The translations under genes were made by a program, and so were the position numbers. A stretch of 64,000 nucleotides of DNA from NCBI RefSeq assembly GCF_014395975.1, contig NZ_CP060714.1, positions 434,001 through 498,000 on the forward strand, given 5' to 3'. Source of the DNA: Diaphorobacter ruginosibacter. GTDB lineage: Bacteria > Pseudomonadota > Gammaproteobacteria > Burkholderiales > Burkholderiaceae_C. Positions 42,587 through 51,030 of this stretch are shown piece after piece. The stretch's first letter is position 1. The number at the start of each line of letters is the position of its first letter. Under the pieces are notes generated by a model. The model was not told the DNA's origin and made no database searches. It saw only the letters and a list, made by a program, of their open reading frames with translations.

Positions 42587-43612
42587 TCAGTAGGTGACTG
42601 TCACCGTCACCGAATCCCGGTACGTGCCCGGGGTGACGTTGAGGTTGGCCGGCACGATGCCGTAGACCATCAACGCTACGGGATTGCCCGTTCCTGTGCC
42701 TGCATAATCGTTGGCGGCCAGGCTGCCCCAAGGCGTTGTGCCATTGCTGTTCTGATAAAGCGAGTACGGCACCGTATCGGTGTTGCTGGGAGCGCCAACA
42801 GCTTTCATCTGCCCATTTCCGCCGGTGTTGTTGTTGGATGGACGTAAGGTGATGGTGTAGGCAGTGCTTTTTGTGCAGCGCACGCCCAGAGTGGTGGAGG
42901 AGGACTTGGCACCATCCAGAATACCGGTGGTATCCGCGAAGTTCATGTCTCCGATGGTACTGGCGGTGAACTCACAGTAGCTTGGTACGCTGGCGGCGGC
43001 GGTGAAAGGAAACGTCGGCCCCGAGGCGCCGGTGGATGCGCAGGAAACACCGGAGTTGTTTCTGCTCGTTGCAATGGAGACCGCCGTGTGACCTCCTCCA
43101 TAGGCGCTGCTATATGAACCGACTGGGGCGGTCACCTGCCCTGCATTGACCGTCACGGTTACTGGCACTGCGCCAAAGCTGGCGTTGCTGTATGCCCCCA
43201 TGTACTGCGTCGGAATCTGGATGGCGGAGTAGTTGTCGAAGTACGACCCGAAGTAGGTGTTGTTCGTGGTGATACCGATGCCCAGAGCGGAGCCTGAAGT
43301 GCCCCCCGAGGTGGTGATCTGGCGATTGGCGAATGTCAGGCCTGCATCTCCGGTTCCAATGCTCAGGCACACGGAAACATAGGCTCTGAAAATGCTGTTG
43401 TTTGAACAACTCACTGAAATCGTGCCAGTTGCCGAATAGGCTGAAGAGCTCCATGGAATGATGGAGCCCGCATTGAGCGTACTGGGGCTGGTCGTCGCCG
43501 TGCAACTGACGTTCTGCGCGTGGGCGGTCGAGGGCGTCAGCAGCCACACCGCACAGACGGCGATGAGTGCCAGTGCGGTTTGCCGGATGCGTTGATGCAA
43601 TGAATTCAACAT
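42587..43612 (-). CDS. Spore coat U domain protein, Csu-type pilus tip subunit
   Basis: This 341-residue secreted protein has a signal peptide (LALIAVCAVWLLTPSTAHAQ) and two spore-coat-U-like domains. The first covers about 33-180 (VSCTATTSPSTLNAGSIIPW), and the second about 200-341, ending with the family's NVTPGTYRDSVTVTVTY. Two-domain subunits at the distal end of Csu operons act as the tip adhesin (CsuE-like). Several cysteines can form disulphides. Its position as the last gene of the operon, eight bases past the usher stop, fits this role. Confidence 0.87.
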   Translation of the reverse strand: MLNSLHQRIRQTALALIAVCAVWLLTPSTAHAQNVSCTATTSPSTLNAGSIIPWSSSAYSATGTISVSCSNNSIFRAYVSVCLSIGTGDAGLTFANRQITTSGGTSGSALGIGITTNNTYFGSYFDNYSAIQIPTQYMGAYSNASFGAVPVTVTVNAGQVTAPVGSYSSAYGGGHTAVSIATSRNNSGVSCASTGASGPTFPFTAAASVPSYCEFTASTIGDMNFADTTGILDGAKSSSTTLGVRCTKSTAYTITLRPSNNNTGGNGQMKAVGAPSNTDTVPYSLYQNSNGTTPWGSLAANDYAGTGTGNPVALMVYGIVPANLNVTPGTYRDSVTVTVTY

Positions 43613-43619
43613 GCTGGTG

Positions 43620-46076
43620 TCACTTCCTCTCGCATGGGAGGGGGCCGATGACCGGCACCGTGTTGGGGCCGCTGTCAGGCCACGCAACGGTGAGCCGGCA
43701 TGAGCTGCCATCAGGGAGATAGGCGTCCAGGCGGCTCTCCAGCGCCATGGATTCGAAGTAGGTCGCGCCGTCATAGCCTGCCATGCTCGATACGGGCGCG
43801 GCGTTGCCTGATGGGTCGGGCTTGGCATCCAGGCTCTTGAGCGTGACCAGGGTGCCCAGCGGCAAGGGCTGGCCGTCCGGGCCGTTGATGAGTACCGTGG
43901 CCGATCGCAGCCTCTGGATGTCGAACTTCACCAGCACGCCCGCACGATCCGTGGGTACGGCCTGTTGCTCGACCACCGGGACCTTGGTCTGTGCGGGCAG
44001 GTTCATGGTGTTGATCGAAATCTTGTTGTTGAGATAGGCCCCCAGTTGCGGCACCAGCATGACTCCATCGGCATTCGTGTGGCCAATCACCGAGTTTGCC
44101 CGCAGGACGGGCACATCGGGTATGCCGCTGGTCGTCACCACGGCAAAGGCTTCGGACACGCGGCGGCTCGCAAAGGCATGACCGTCCATCAGAATGAAGG
44201 CGCCGCTGGCCCCCAGGCCTGCCGACGTGGTGTCGCCCAGGCGCGAGACGGTGGCATTGGCCTCGATGCTCTGGCCCCGGTAGTCCACGCGCGCAAGGCC
44301 TCCGCCGCCCGTGCCGCTTTGGGCCTGCGCGTTCCACCCCCAGCCGCCCTCGGCGGGTGTTCTCTGGCTGGCGGTGGCGGTGAAGGTGTTTTCTCCGGCT
44401 TGATGCGACACCGCGCCGCCCAACGTGGTTCGCTCATCCAGATACCAGTTGAAAGTGAACTGCAGATTGCTGAGCCTGCTGTCATCGAGGTTGCGGTTGA
44501 GGCTGAAATTCATGTAGCCCCGATTGGAGAAACTTCGGCTCCAGCCCAGGGTTGCGTAGCGCTGCGCGGCTTCGTTGAAGTTGCGCAGATAGATGGCGCC
44601 CACGCTGATGCTGCCGATGGTGGGGTGGGTGTAGCCCACCATGGCGCGGGCGGAGGCCTTGACGCGGGTGGTGTCATAGAGTGAGGCCGCATCGCGAAAA
44701 TTCTCCGAAGCCTTGGTGCCTTGGAGATTGGTGAAATACCGCTCACCGGTCCAGCTTTGACCCAGCTGCATCAGCGTGCCGGTTTTTCCCTGGTAGGAGC
44801 TCGCGCCTGCTGCGGCCGAAACAATGCCCAGTGAGCCAAGTTGCCACGCCATGCCGCTGCTCGCATTGGCCAGATGAGGGGCGATCTCGCTGTGTCCCTG
44901 CACGGTCAGCCGGTCGGTCAGGCCATAGCTGTACGAGCCGCTGGCGACGACGTCGGATCCGTAGTCTGCCGACGCGATGCCATAGTTTTTGCGCACCCAA
45001 CCCAGCTCGGCGGACCAGTCGCTCAGGCCCTTGGCCAGCAGTTGCGGGGAGCTGTACAGGCTGTATTGCAGCGTGGTGCTGCGCCCGAGCGCGTCCGTCA
45101 GCACCACTTGCGCATTGCCCTGCCCGTTGATGCCCGGTACCGTGTTCAGGGTGAATGGTCCGGCGGGCACATTGCCCTGGTATTGCTTCACTCCGTTGAT
45201 GTACAGCGCGATGTCGGAGGGGACCGCACTGGTGCCCATGAGCGCGGGCACGGGCGTGGTGATGCGGTAGGGCTGCAATCCGAAGTTGCGTGCGATCTGG
45301 ATGCCGCCCATGCGCGTGGCACGAGTCCATGGCAGTGCGCCGGAGAGCAGGTCGCCCACACGCAGCGTGACCATGTCCTCTTGAAACGACTGGCTGAACG
45401 TCGTGTCCAGGCGTACGTTCTTGAACTTTTCAGCCTGGCCACCAAGGGGCATCACCGCGCTGTTGTTCTGTGTGTAGGTGGTCAGCAAGGTATTGCTGAG
45501 TACCGAATTCGCGCGGAACAGGCGTGTTTCGGTGGCGGCATTGAGAGCGCGGCTGTGCTGGCTGGTGTAGCCAAAAAGGTCGTAGTTCACCAATACACCC
45601 GGTGAGGCGCTTGCACGTGGCTCCTGGGTGTTGCGGGTGACGATTTCCGTGCGGCTCCAGCCCAGGTCCTCAAACGGTACGGTCAGCACCAGGGCTTGCT
45701 GTGTGGCGTCGAATTTCACGTTGGCATCGCGCAAGGCAGTCAGCGCAATCCAGCCGTCGTCCAGGCCGCTGGCGGCTTTCAAGGCATCTGGCTTGAGGCC
45801 CATGGAGAGGAGTGTGTCGCGCAGCATCCATAGGCCATCGCTTCGCAGCTGGGCGGGCTGCATCCCCATATCCCGGGTGTTGAGACGCACCGCTAGATAC
45901 AGCGCCATTTGCGACAGAGTCGCGGCTTGCTGCCTTGGCGGTTCGATGGGCGGCAAGGCTGATGCGTCGATGGTCTGCGAACCTGCAGCCCAGCTGCTCG
46001 GAGCCATCCAGGGAATCGCCAGCACCATGGCTGCGGCAGCAAGGCTCCCCGCGCAGCGACTACGGCGAAGACACAT
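43620..46076 (-). CDS. Outer-membrane usher of a Csu-type chaperone-usher pilus
   Basis: The 818-residue product has a signal peptide ending near SSWAAG and the architecture of archaic-pilus ushers. An N-terminal chaperone-binding region precedes the long beta-barrel (SPGVLVNYDLFGYTSQ, FGLQPYRITTPVPALMG, GPFTLNTVPGINGQGNAQVVLTDALG), and two small C-terminal domains include LKSLDAKPDPSGN. It forms the outer-membrane pore through which pilins are assembled. Its start overlaps the chaperone gene by 17 bases, which suggests translational coupling. It is an archaic (Csu) type rather than a classical FimD. Confidence 0.93.
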   Translation of the reverse strand: MCLRRSRCAGSLAAAAMVLAIPWMAPSSWAAGSQTIDASALPPIEPPRQQAATLSQMALYLAVRLNTRDMGMQPAQLRSDGLWMLRDTLLSMGLKPDALKAASGLDDGWIALTALRDANVKFDATQQALVLTVPFEDLGWSRTEIVTRNTQEPRASASPGVLVNYDLFGYTSQHSRALNAATETRLFRANSVLSNTLLTTYTQNNSAVMPLGGQAEKFKNVRLDTTFSQSFQEDMVTLRVGDLLSGALPWTRATRMGGIQIARNFGLQPYRITTPVPALMGTSAVPSDIALYINGVKQYQGNVPAGPFTLNTVPGINGQGNAQVVLTDALGRSTTLQYSLYSSPQLLAKGLSDWSAELGWVRKNYGIASADYGSDVVASGSYSYGLTDRLTVQGHSEIAPHLANASSGMAWQLGSLGIVSAAAGASSYQGKTGTLMQLGQSWTGERYFTNLQGTKASENFRDAASLYDTTRVKASARAMVGYTHPTIGSISVGAIYLRNFNEAAQRYATLGWSRSFSNRGYMNFSLNRNLDDSRLSNLQFTFNWYLDERTTLGGAVSHQAGENTFTATASQRTPAEGGWGWNAQAQSGTGGGGLARVDYRGQSIEANATVSRLGDTTSAGLGASGAFILMDGHAFASRRVSEAFAVVTTSGIPDVPVLRANSVIGHTNADGVMLVPQLGAYLNNKISINTMNLPAQTKVPVVEQQAVPTDRAGVLVKFDIQRLRSATVLINGPDGQPLPLGTLVTLKSLDAKPDPSGNAAPVSSMAGYDGATYFESMALESRLDAYLPDGSSCRLTVAWPDSGPNTVPVIGPLPCERK

Positions 46077-46839
46077 TGAGCGCCTGCGTGAAGCGGTTGA
46101 TCAACGCCTCATAGCCGACGATGCGCTGCTGGGTCACGGGAGCGGGCACGGACCATTCCATGGTCTGTCCAGCGAGTGCGTAGCCCAGCAGGCCATTGGC
46201 CAGCTTGATGCGCTTGTCATCGGCGGTGATGGCTTCGATGTCGGCTATTTGCGCACGCGTCGGAGCATTGTTCTTGAGTTTGAATGTCCAAGTTTTGGGC
46301 GTCTTCTCCACTGTCCAGGCCAGTTGCGTCCCTATCGTCGGGTGGGGTTCGGGGCCCAGGAAGACAGGCAAGGAATAGCGCATCAAAAATGTCAGCGCGG
46401 TAGTCGCTTTGGTCGGCGGCGTCGGTTCGGCGTTGACTGGTGCGGGGGACTCCGCCGGAGGCAGCTCGTCGATGATCAGCCGATAGGCGGCTTCCTGGCC
46501 TTCGGCGACCGGCGGAGAGGTGCGTATCACCCGCAGCAATTGTGTGCCGCCGGGGGCGATCTGCAGCATGGGCGGGCTGACGGTAAGTGCCGTGGTTGGA
46601 GTCAACAGATCACGGTTGTCTTTCTGAGTCCACTCGAACACGCGAACCTGGGCCCGCAAGGGCAGAGCACCTGAATTGTTCAGCGTGATGCCGTTGGCGT
46701 TTTGCGAAGGCTCGATCTGCAACGTGGTGGGCGCCACCTCCAACCCCGCGGCGTTGGCCGGGGATGACAGAAAAATCGCACCGAGGCCCCAGAGGGCGAA
46801 AACGGAGCGGCGCAAAGCGTAGGGGCACTTTTTCGCCAT
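46060..46839 (-). CDS. Periplasmic pilus chaperone, Csu type
   Basis: This 259-residue chaperone has a signal peptide (ALRRSVFALWGLGAIFLSS, cleavage near ANAAG) and an immunoglobulin-like PapD fold. LEVAPTTLQIEPSQNANG begins the mature protein, and LRVIRTSPPVAEGQEAAYRLIIDELP carries the conserved Arg and the G1-like strand. A Pro/Glu-rich insert (PPAESPAPVNAEPTPPT) lies in the middle. It binds the pilin subunits and hands them to the usher. It is 60 bases downstream of the pilin gene. Confidence 0.92.
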   Translation of the reverse strand: MAKKCPYALRRSVFALWGLGAIFLSSPANAAGLEVAPTTLQIEPSQNANGITLNNSGALPLRAQVRVFEWTQKDNRDLLTPTTALTVSPPMLQIAPGGTQLLRVIRTSPPVAEGQEAAYRLIIDELPPAESPAPVNAEPTPPTKATTALTFLMRYSLPVFLGPEPHPTIGTQLAWTVEKTPKTWTFKLKNNAPTRAQIADIEAITADDKRIKLANGLLGYALAGQTMEWSVPAPVTQQRIVGYEALINRFTQALNVSSP

Positions 46840-46899
46840 GGGAGTGGGGCAGAGCTAGGTAGAAAAGGCTGTCTGCGGGACCCAGGTCCCGCACCGGGA

Positions 46900-47427
46900 T
46901 CAGTAGACGATGGCGACGGTCACCAGGTCGGTGTAGGTACCAGGCTGCACAGTGCCGATGGTCGGGATCAGCGAGTACACGTTGATGGCGCTGCTCACCA
47001 GACCGGTGCCCGTGCCGCCCAATGCATTGCCGCCAGTGCCTGTGGTGGTGCCCCACGGCGTGTTGTGCGCGGCATCCTGGTACAGCGAGTAGGCAATGGT
47101 GTCACCGCCCGGGCCCTTCAGCGTGCCGGTACCCGTGGTGCTGGCGCCGGCTGGCTGCATGGTGATGCTGTAGGGCGTTGTCTTGGTGCATTGCACGGTG
47201 AACGATGTCTGTCCACCCAGATTGGATTGCGACGCATCAAGGACGGTGGGAACGTGGTTGGTGCCGTAGTCGATATCGGCAATGGTTGTCGTGCCGAACA
47301 CGCACTTCGACACGATGGTGATCTTGACGTTGAAAGTCTGGTTGACGGAAGCGGCCTGCGCAGGAGCCACGGAAGCCAAGGACGCGGCGGCGATTGCGCC
47401 AATCAGTGCAAAACGGGTGAGAGACAT
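46900..47427 (-). CDS. Spore coat U domain protein, major Csu-type pilin
   Basis: The 175-residue secreted subunit has a signal peptide (LIGAIAAASLASVAPAQA) and one spore-coat-U domain: NQTFNVKITIVSKCVFGTTTIADIDYG, then GGQTSFTVQCTKTTPYSITMQPAG, and a C-terminal IGTVQPGTYTDLVTVAIVY. Two cysteines can form the conserved disulphide. It is the first gene of the four-gene operon and thus the likely major shaft pilin. GGAG precedes its ATG by seven bases, which are all T. Confidence 0.9.
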   Translation of the reverse strand: MSLTRFALIGAIAAASLASVAPAQAASVNQTFNVKITIVSKCVFGTTTIADIDYGTNHVPTVLDASQSNLGGQTSFTVQCTKTTPYSITMQPAGASTTGTGTLKGPGGDTIAYSLYQDAAHNTPWGTTTGTGGNALGGTGTGLVSSAINVYSLIPTIGTVQPGTYTDLVTVAIVY

Positions 47428-47578
47428 AAAAAAACTCCACGGAAAAGAAATTCACCCTTCGTCTGCCCTGCATTGGCAGCAACGAGGTGCAGTTGGACAC
47501 ACGCCGGCGAGATTGCAAGCTGCAACCCCTTCCCCGACCGAAATGGCCTCCGTCTGCCGCTCCTGCTCCCTATTTTGA

Positions 47579-47604
47579 GCACGGCCGGGGAATTTCGGCC
47601 GTGC
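47579..47604. other. Perfect inverted repeat in the pilus leader region
   Basis: GCACGGCCG (47579-47587) and CGGCCGTGC (47596-47604) enclose GGGAATTT. Read on the minus strand, the hairpin follows a six-T run instead of preceding one, so it is not a normal terminator. It lies about 150 bases upstream of the pilin start and could be a leader hairpin or a protein site. Confidence 0.5.
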
Positions 47605-48003
47605 AAAAAATTAGTAAAACGCTATTGCTCAAAAGATTTGGATCGTCAGACTCAGATGCAACGCGAATGTACGACAAACGGATGACCTTGGGTTACATAA
47701 CATTTGTTTCTAAAAGTAAATAACAATAGCTTGCTAAATTTGATTTGTCAAAATTAACAGCATAGGGTGTTGATGTCATTGAATTTTTTCCCTGTTTATC
47801 ACTTTCCATACCTTAGTAGTGAGCGTATCTTGAAGGTGTTGCCGACACGATTCACTGATACAAATCAACCTGTCGTTGGGGCGACAAAGGCGAAAAATGG
47901 TACGTGTTGGAGTGCCGATACAGCCTTTCTTGTTTCATGTGTAACGCAATATAAAAAAGAATATTTCTATCGAATTTGAAAAATCATGAAATCGATAAGA
48001 TGG

Positions 48004-48031
48004 CTTGAAGTACGACACTTCGTCCCCATCT
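48004..48031 (+). promoter_or_regulatory. Sigma-32 heat-shock promoter of htpG
   Basis: CTTGAAG at 48004-48010 and CCCCATCT at 48024-48031 are separated by 13 bases. This is very close to the sigma-32 (RpoH) consensus CTTGAAA-N11-16-CCCCATNT. It lies about 125 bases upstream of the htpG start, as expected for a chaperone gene. Confidence 0.85.
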
Positions 48032-48155
48032 CACAGGCCAGCTCGGCGTGCATTGCGGCCCCTTCATGGCGTTTGCAATGGCCCCGATGCATCTGCAAGG
48101 AGATGCCCGTGCACAGGCGGCGCGGCATCGAAGAGAGACTTTTCTGCATCCACCC

Positions 48156-50105
48156 ATGACCAACAAACACACCCATTCCTTCCAGGCCGAGGTTGCGCAG
48201 CTGCTGCATCTGGTCACGCATTCGCTGTACTCCAACAAGGAAATCTTCCTGCGCGAGCTGATTTCCAATGCGTCCGATGCCTGCGACAAGCTGCGGTTCG
48301 AGGCCCTGAACAACCCCTCGCTCTATGAAGACCAGCCCCAGCTCGAGGTGCGCGTTTCATTCGACAAGAAGGCGCGTACGCTGACCATTGCCGATACCGG
48401 CATCGGCATGAGCGAGCAGGAAGCCATCGACAACCTGGGCACCATTGCCAAGAGCGGTACCAAGGACTTCATGAGCAAGCTTTCGGGCGACCAGAAGGCC
48501 GACTCGCAGCTCATCGGCCAATTCGGCGTGGGTTTCTATTCGGGCTTCATCGTGGCCGACCGGATCACCGTCGAGTCGCGTCGCGCGGGCCTGCCCGAGA
48601 GCGCGGGCGTGCGCTGGGTGAGCGGTGGCTCGGGCGACTTCGAGGTCGAGGCCATCGACCGCAAGGAGCGCGGCACCAGCATCACGCTGCACCTGCGCGA
48701 GGATGCCGAGGAGTTCCTCAACACCTGGAAGCTCAAGGCGCTCATCAGCAAGTATTCCGACCACATCAGCCTGCCCATCCTCATGGAAAAGGAAGAATGG
48801 AAGGAGGGCGAGAACGACCAGCCGGGCGACATGGCAAAGACCGGCGAGTGGGAAACCGTCAACCAGGCCAGCGCCCTGTGGACCCGTCCCAAGAAGGACA
48901 TCACGCCCGAGCAGTACATCGAGTTCTACAAGAACATCAGCCACGACAGCGAAGCGCCACTGACCTGGAGCCACAACCGCGTGGAGGGCAACACCGAGTA
49001 CACGCAGCTGCTGTACATCCCGTCGCATGCGCCCATGGATCTGTGGAACCGTGACAAGAAGGCCGGCATCAAGCTCTACGTGAAGCGCGTGTTCATCATG
49101 GACGACGCCGAGGCGCTGATGCCTACGTATCTGCGTTTCGTGAAGGGCGTGATCGACTCCGCAGACCTGCCGCTGAACGTGAGCCGCGAGTTGCTGCAGG
49201 AAAGCCGTGACGTGCGCCTGATCCGCGACGGCAACACGCGCCGCGTGCTCTCCATGCTCGAAGACCTGGCCAAGCACGACAGGCACGAAGCGATGGCGAC
49301 CGAAGGCGATGTGGTCGACGTGGTCAGCGAGGACGACAAGGCCAAGGAAGGCAAGTACACGCAGTTCTACAGCGAGTTCGGTGCTGTGCTCAAGGAAGGC
49401 CTGGGCGAGGATTTCGGCAACGGTGAGCGTATCGCCAAGCTGCTGCGCTTCGCATCGTCCACCAGCGATGGCGTGACGGTCTCGTTCGCCGACTACAAGG
49501 CGCGCATGAAGGAAGGCCAGGAGGCGATCTACTACATCACCGCCGATACCCCGGCCGCGGCGAAGAACAGCCCGCAGCTGGAAGTGTTCAAGAAGAAGGG
49601 CATCGAAGTGCTGCTCATGACCGATCGCGTGGACGAGTGGGCACTGAACTACCTGCACGAATTCGACGGCACGCCGCTGCAATCGGTGGCCAAGGGCGCG
49701 GTCGATCTCGGCAAGCTGCAGGACGAGGCTGAAAAGAAGGCTGCGGAAGAGGCCGCCGAAACCTTCAAGCCGACGCTGGCCAAGCTCAAGGAAGCACTCA
49801 AGAACGAGGTGGAGGACGTGCGTGTGACCACACGACTGGTCGATTCACCGGCGTGCATCGTGGTGCAGGACGGCGGCATGAGCGCGCAGCTCGCGCGCAT
49901 GCTCAAGCAGGCGGGTCAGCAGGTCCCCCAGCAGAAGCCGGTGCTGGAAGTGAATCCGGAGCATCCGCTCGTGAAGAAGTTGGATGGTTCTGTGCACTTC
50001 AACGACCTGGCGCATATCCTGTTTGACCAGGCGCTGCTTGCGGAAGGCGGCATGCCGGAAGACCCCGCCGCGTATGTGAAGCGGGTGAATGCCTTGCTGG
50101 TGTAA
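48156..50105 (+). CDS. htpG: Molecular chaperone HtpG (Hsp90)
   Basis: HtpG is a cytosolic ATP-dependent dimeric chaperone that remodels client proteins under heat stress. The 649-residue protein shows the N-terminal GHKL ATPase motifs: SLYSNKEIFLRELISNASDA (about 24-43, Glu and Asn of the ATP site), ADTGIGMSEQE and GQFGVGFYSGFIVADRI. The middle domain has SHDSEAPLTWSHNR, GIKLYVKRVFIMDDAE and LNVSRELLQESRDV with the catalytic Arg. The C-terminal dimerisation domain follows. The start at 48156 fits the family; its ribosome site is weak. A sigma-32 promoter lies upstream and a terminator downstream. Confidence 0.97.
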   Translation: MTNKHTHSFQAEVAQLLHLVTHSLYSNKEIFLRELISNASDACDKLRFEALNNPSLYEDQPQLEVRVSFDKKARTLTIADTGIGMSEQEAIDNLGTIAKSGTKDFMSKLSGDQKADSQLIGQFGVGFYSGFIVADRITVESRRAGLPESAGVRWVSGGSGDFEVEAIDRKERGTSITLHLREDAEEFLNTWKLKALISKYSDHISLPILMEKEEWKEGENDQPGDMAKTGEWETVNQASALWTRPKKDITPEQYIEFYKNISHDSEAPLTWSHNRVEGNTEYTQLLYIPSHAPMDLWNRDKKAGIKLYVKRVFIMDDAEALMPTYLRFVKGVIDSADLPLNVSRELLQESRDVRLIRDGNTRRVLSMLEDLAKHDRHEAMATEGDVVDVVSEDDKAKEGKYTQFYSEFGAVLKEGLGEDFGNGERIAKLLRFASSTSDGVTVSFADYKARMKEGQEAIYYITADTPAAAKNSPQLEVFKKKGIEVLLMTDRVDEWALNYLHEFDGTPLQSVAKGAVDLGKLQDEAEKKAAEEAAETFKPTLAKLKEALKNEVEDVRVTTRLVDSPACIVVQDGGMSAQLARMLKQAGQQVPQQKPVLEVNPEHPLVKKLDGSVHFNDLAHILFDQALLAEGGMPEDPAAYVKRVNALLV

Positions 50106-50138
50106 CAGGGCGAGGGCCTGAAACCTCTTGCCCCCGAG

Positions 50139-50169
50139 GCCGCCGTCTTTGCTGGATGGCGGCTTTTTT
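50139..50169 (+). terminator. Rho-independent terminator of htpG
   Basis: GCCGCC (50139-50144) pairs with GGCGGC (50158-50163), and six T follow. It starts 34 bases after the htpG stop. Confidence 0.8.
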
Positions 50170-50265
50170 GTTTTTCTGCGGTGTTATTTGGGCGTGGGCA
50201 CCTGTTCGCCCGCGGCAAAACCCTGAACAATCGTCGGAGGTGGCCTGATCCGGCGGTTTGAACGA

Positions 50266-50301
50266 GAATGCCGTGTAACCTTGCGTTGCACGGCATTTTT
50301 T
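50266..50301 (+). terminator. Second strong terminator before exosortase H, without a preceding gene
   Basis: ATGCCGTG (50268-50275) pairs with CACGGCAT (50289-50296), flanked by A residues and a six-T run. No ORF lies between it and the htpG terminator, so it may end a small RNA beginning after 50180 or act as an attenuator in the leader of the exosortase operon. Confidence 0.75.
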
Positions 50302-50358
50302 TATGCCTTGTGAAAAGTCGTAGTACGTACACATGCTCCTGCGGGAGCCACCACCGAT

Positions 50359-50979
50359 ATGTTGCGCTTCTTTCTTCTGTTTCTGTCGATTCAGCTCTCC
50401 CTGTTCGGGCTGAACATGTTGAACTGGGTTCAGCAGCACATCGTCCTGCCGTGGACGGCTACCCTGGCGAAGATCTGTTCGTCGCTGGTGGTGTGGTTCG
50501 ACGAGACGGCCAGTGCGCAGGGCAAGGTGCTGTGGAACACCGCCACCGGATTCGGCGTGTCGATCGAGGCCGGTTGCAACGGCATCGAGGCCTGCATCGT
50601 GCTGTTTGCCGCGATCATCGCGTTTCCGTCGAGCTGGAAGCACAAGCTCAAGGGCTTCGTGTACGGCTTCATTGCGATCCAGGCCCTCAACGTGGTGCGC
50701 GTGATCAGCCTGTTCTACCTGGGCCAGTGGAACATGTCCGTGTTCAATTTCGCGCACGAATTCCTCTGGCAGGGCCTGATCATGCTGGACGTACTGATCG
50801 TCTGGCTGCTGTGGGTGCGCGCGGGAGCGAAGGAGCGCGAGGCCAACGAGCCGCCGCCGTCCGATGAGCCGCCAGCACCGCCGCTGGTGCCCTCCGCACC
50901 GCGCATGGGCCATGGCGAAGGGTCTGTCAGCCATTCGCTGGATCTGTCGCCGCATGTACGGCCCAGGCCTTCCGTCTGA
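50359..50979 (+). CDS. xrtH: Exosortase H (XrtH)
   Basis: Exosortases are inner-membrane transpeptidase-like enzymes that process secreted proteins carrying a C-terminal PEP-CTERM-like tail; XrtH is paired with IPTLxxWG-CTERM targets in the literature. The 206-residue protein has several hydrophobic segments and the catalytic triad: Cys73 in EAGCNGIEACI, Arg114 in NVVRVISLF and His133 in FAHEFLWQ. The C-terminal 50 residues are a Pro/Ser-rich cytosolic tail. GGGAG precedes the ATG by 11 bases. Its companion membrane protein follows 51 bases later. I see no target protein with the CTERM tail in this window. Confidence 0.9.
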   Translation: MLRFFLLFLSIQLSLFGLNMLNWVQQHIVLPWTATLAKICSSLVVWFDETASAQGKVLWNTATGFGVSIEAGCNGIEACIVLFAAIIAFPSSWKHKLKGFVYGFIAIQALNVVRVISLFYLGQWNMSVFNFAHEFLWQGLIMLDVLIVWLLWVRAGAKEREANEPPPSDEPPAPPLVPSAPRMGHGEGSVSHSLDLSPHVRPRPSV

Positions 50980-51030
50980 CATCATGACGGCACGAAGTCA
51001 CCATATCGTTGAGGGATGGAGGAGCGAAAG

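Larger units (their letters stand above)
47428..48155. other. AT-rich intergenic region between the pilus operon and htpG
   Basis: These 728 bases hold the pilus promoter (minus) and the heat-shock promoter of htpG (plus). The part from about 47600 to 48000 is far richer in A/T than the rest of the window. It includes a perfect inverted repeat at 47579-47604 and TGTCG-TTGGGG-CGACA near 47872-47887. Open frames in it lack a ribosome site and a match that I recognise. It may be regulatory DNA or the relic of an acquired sequence. Confidence 0.5.

Noticed and set aside
47767..47979. A 70-codon plus-strand open frame in the AT-rich gap
   Set aside because: Start context is weak, the sequence matches no family I know, and its composition follows the local AT-rich DNA instead of coding bias.
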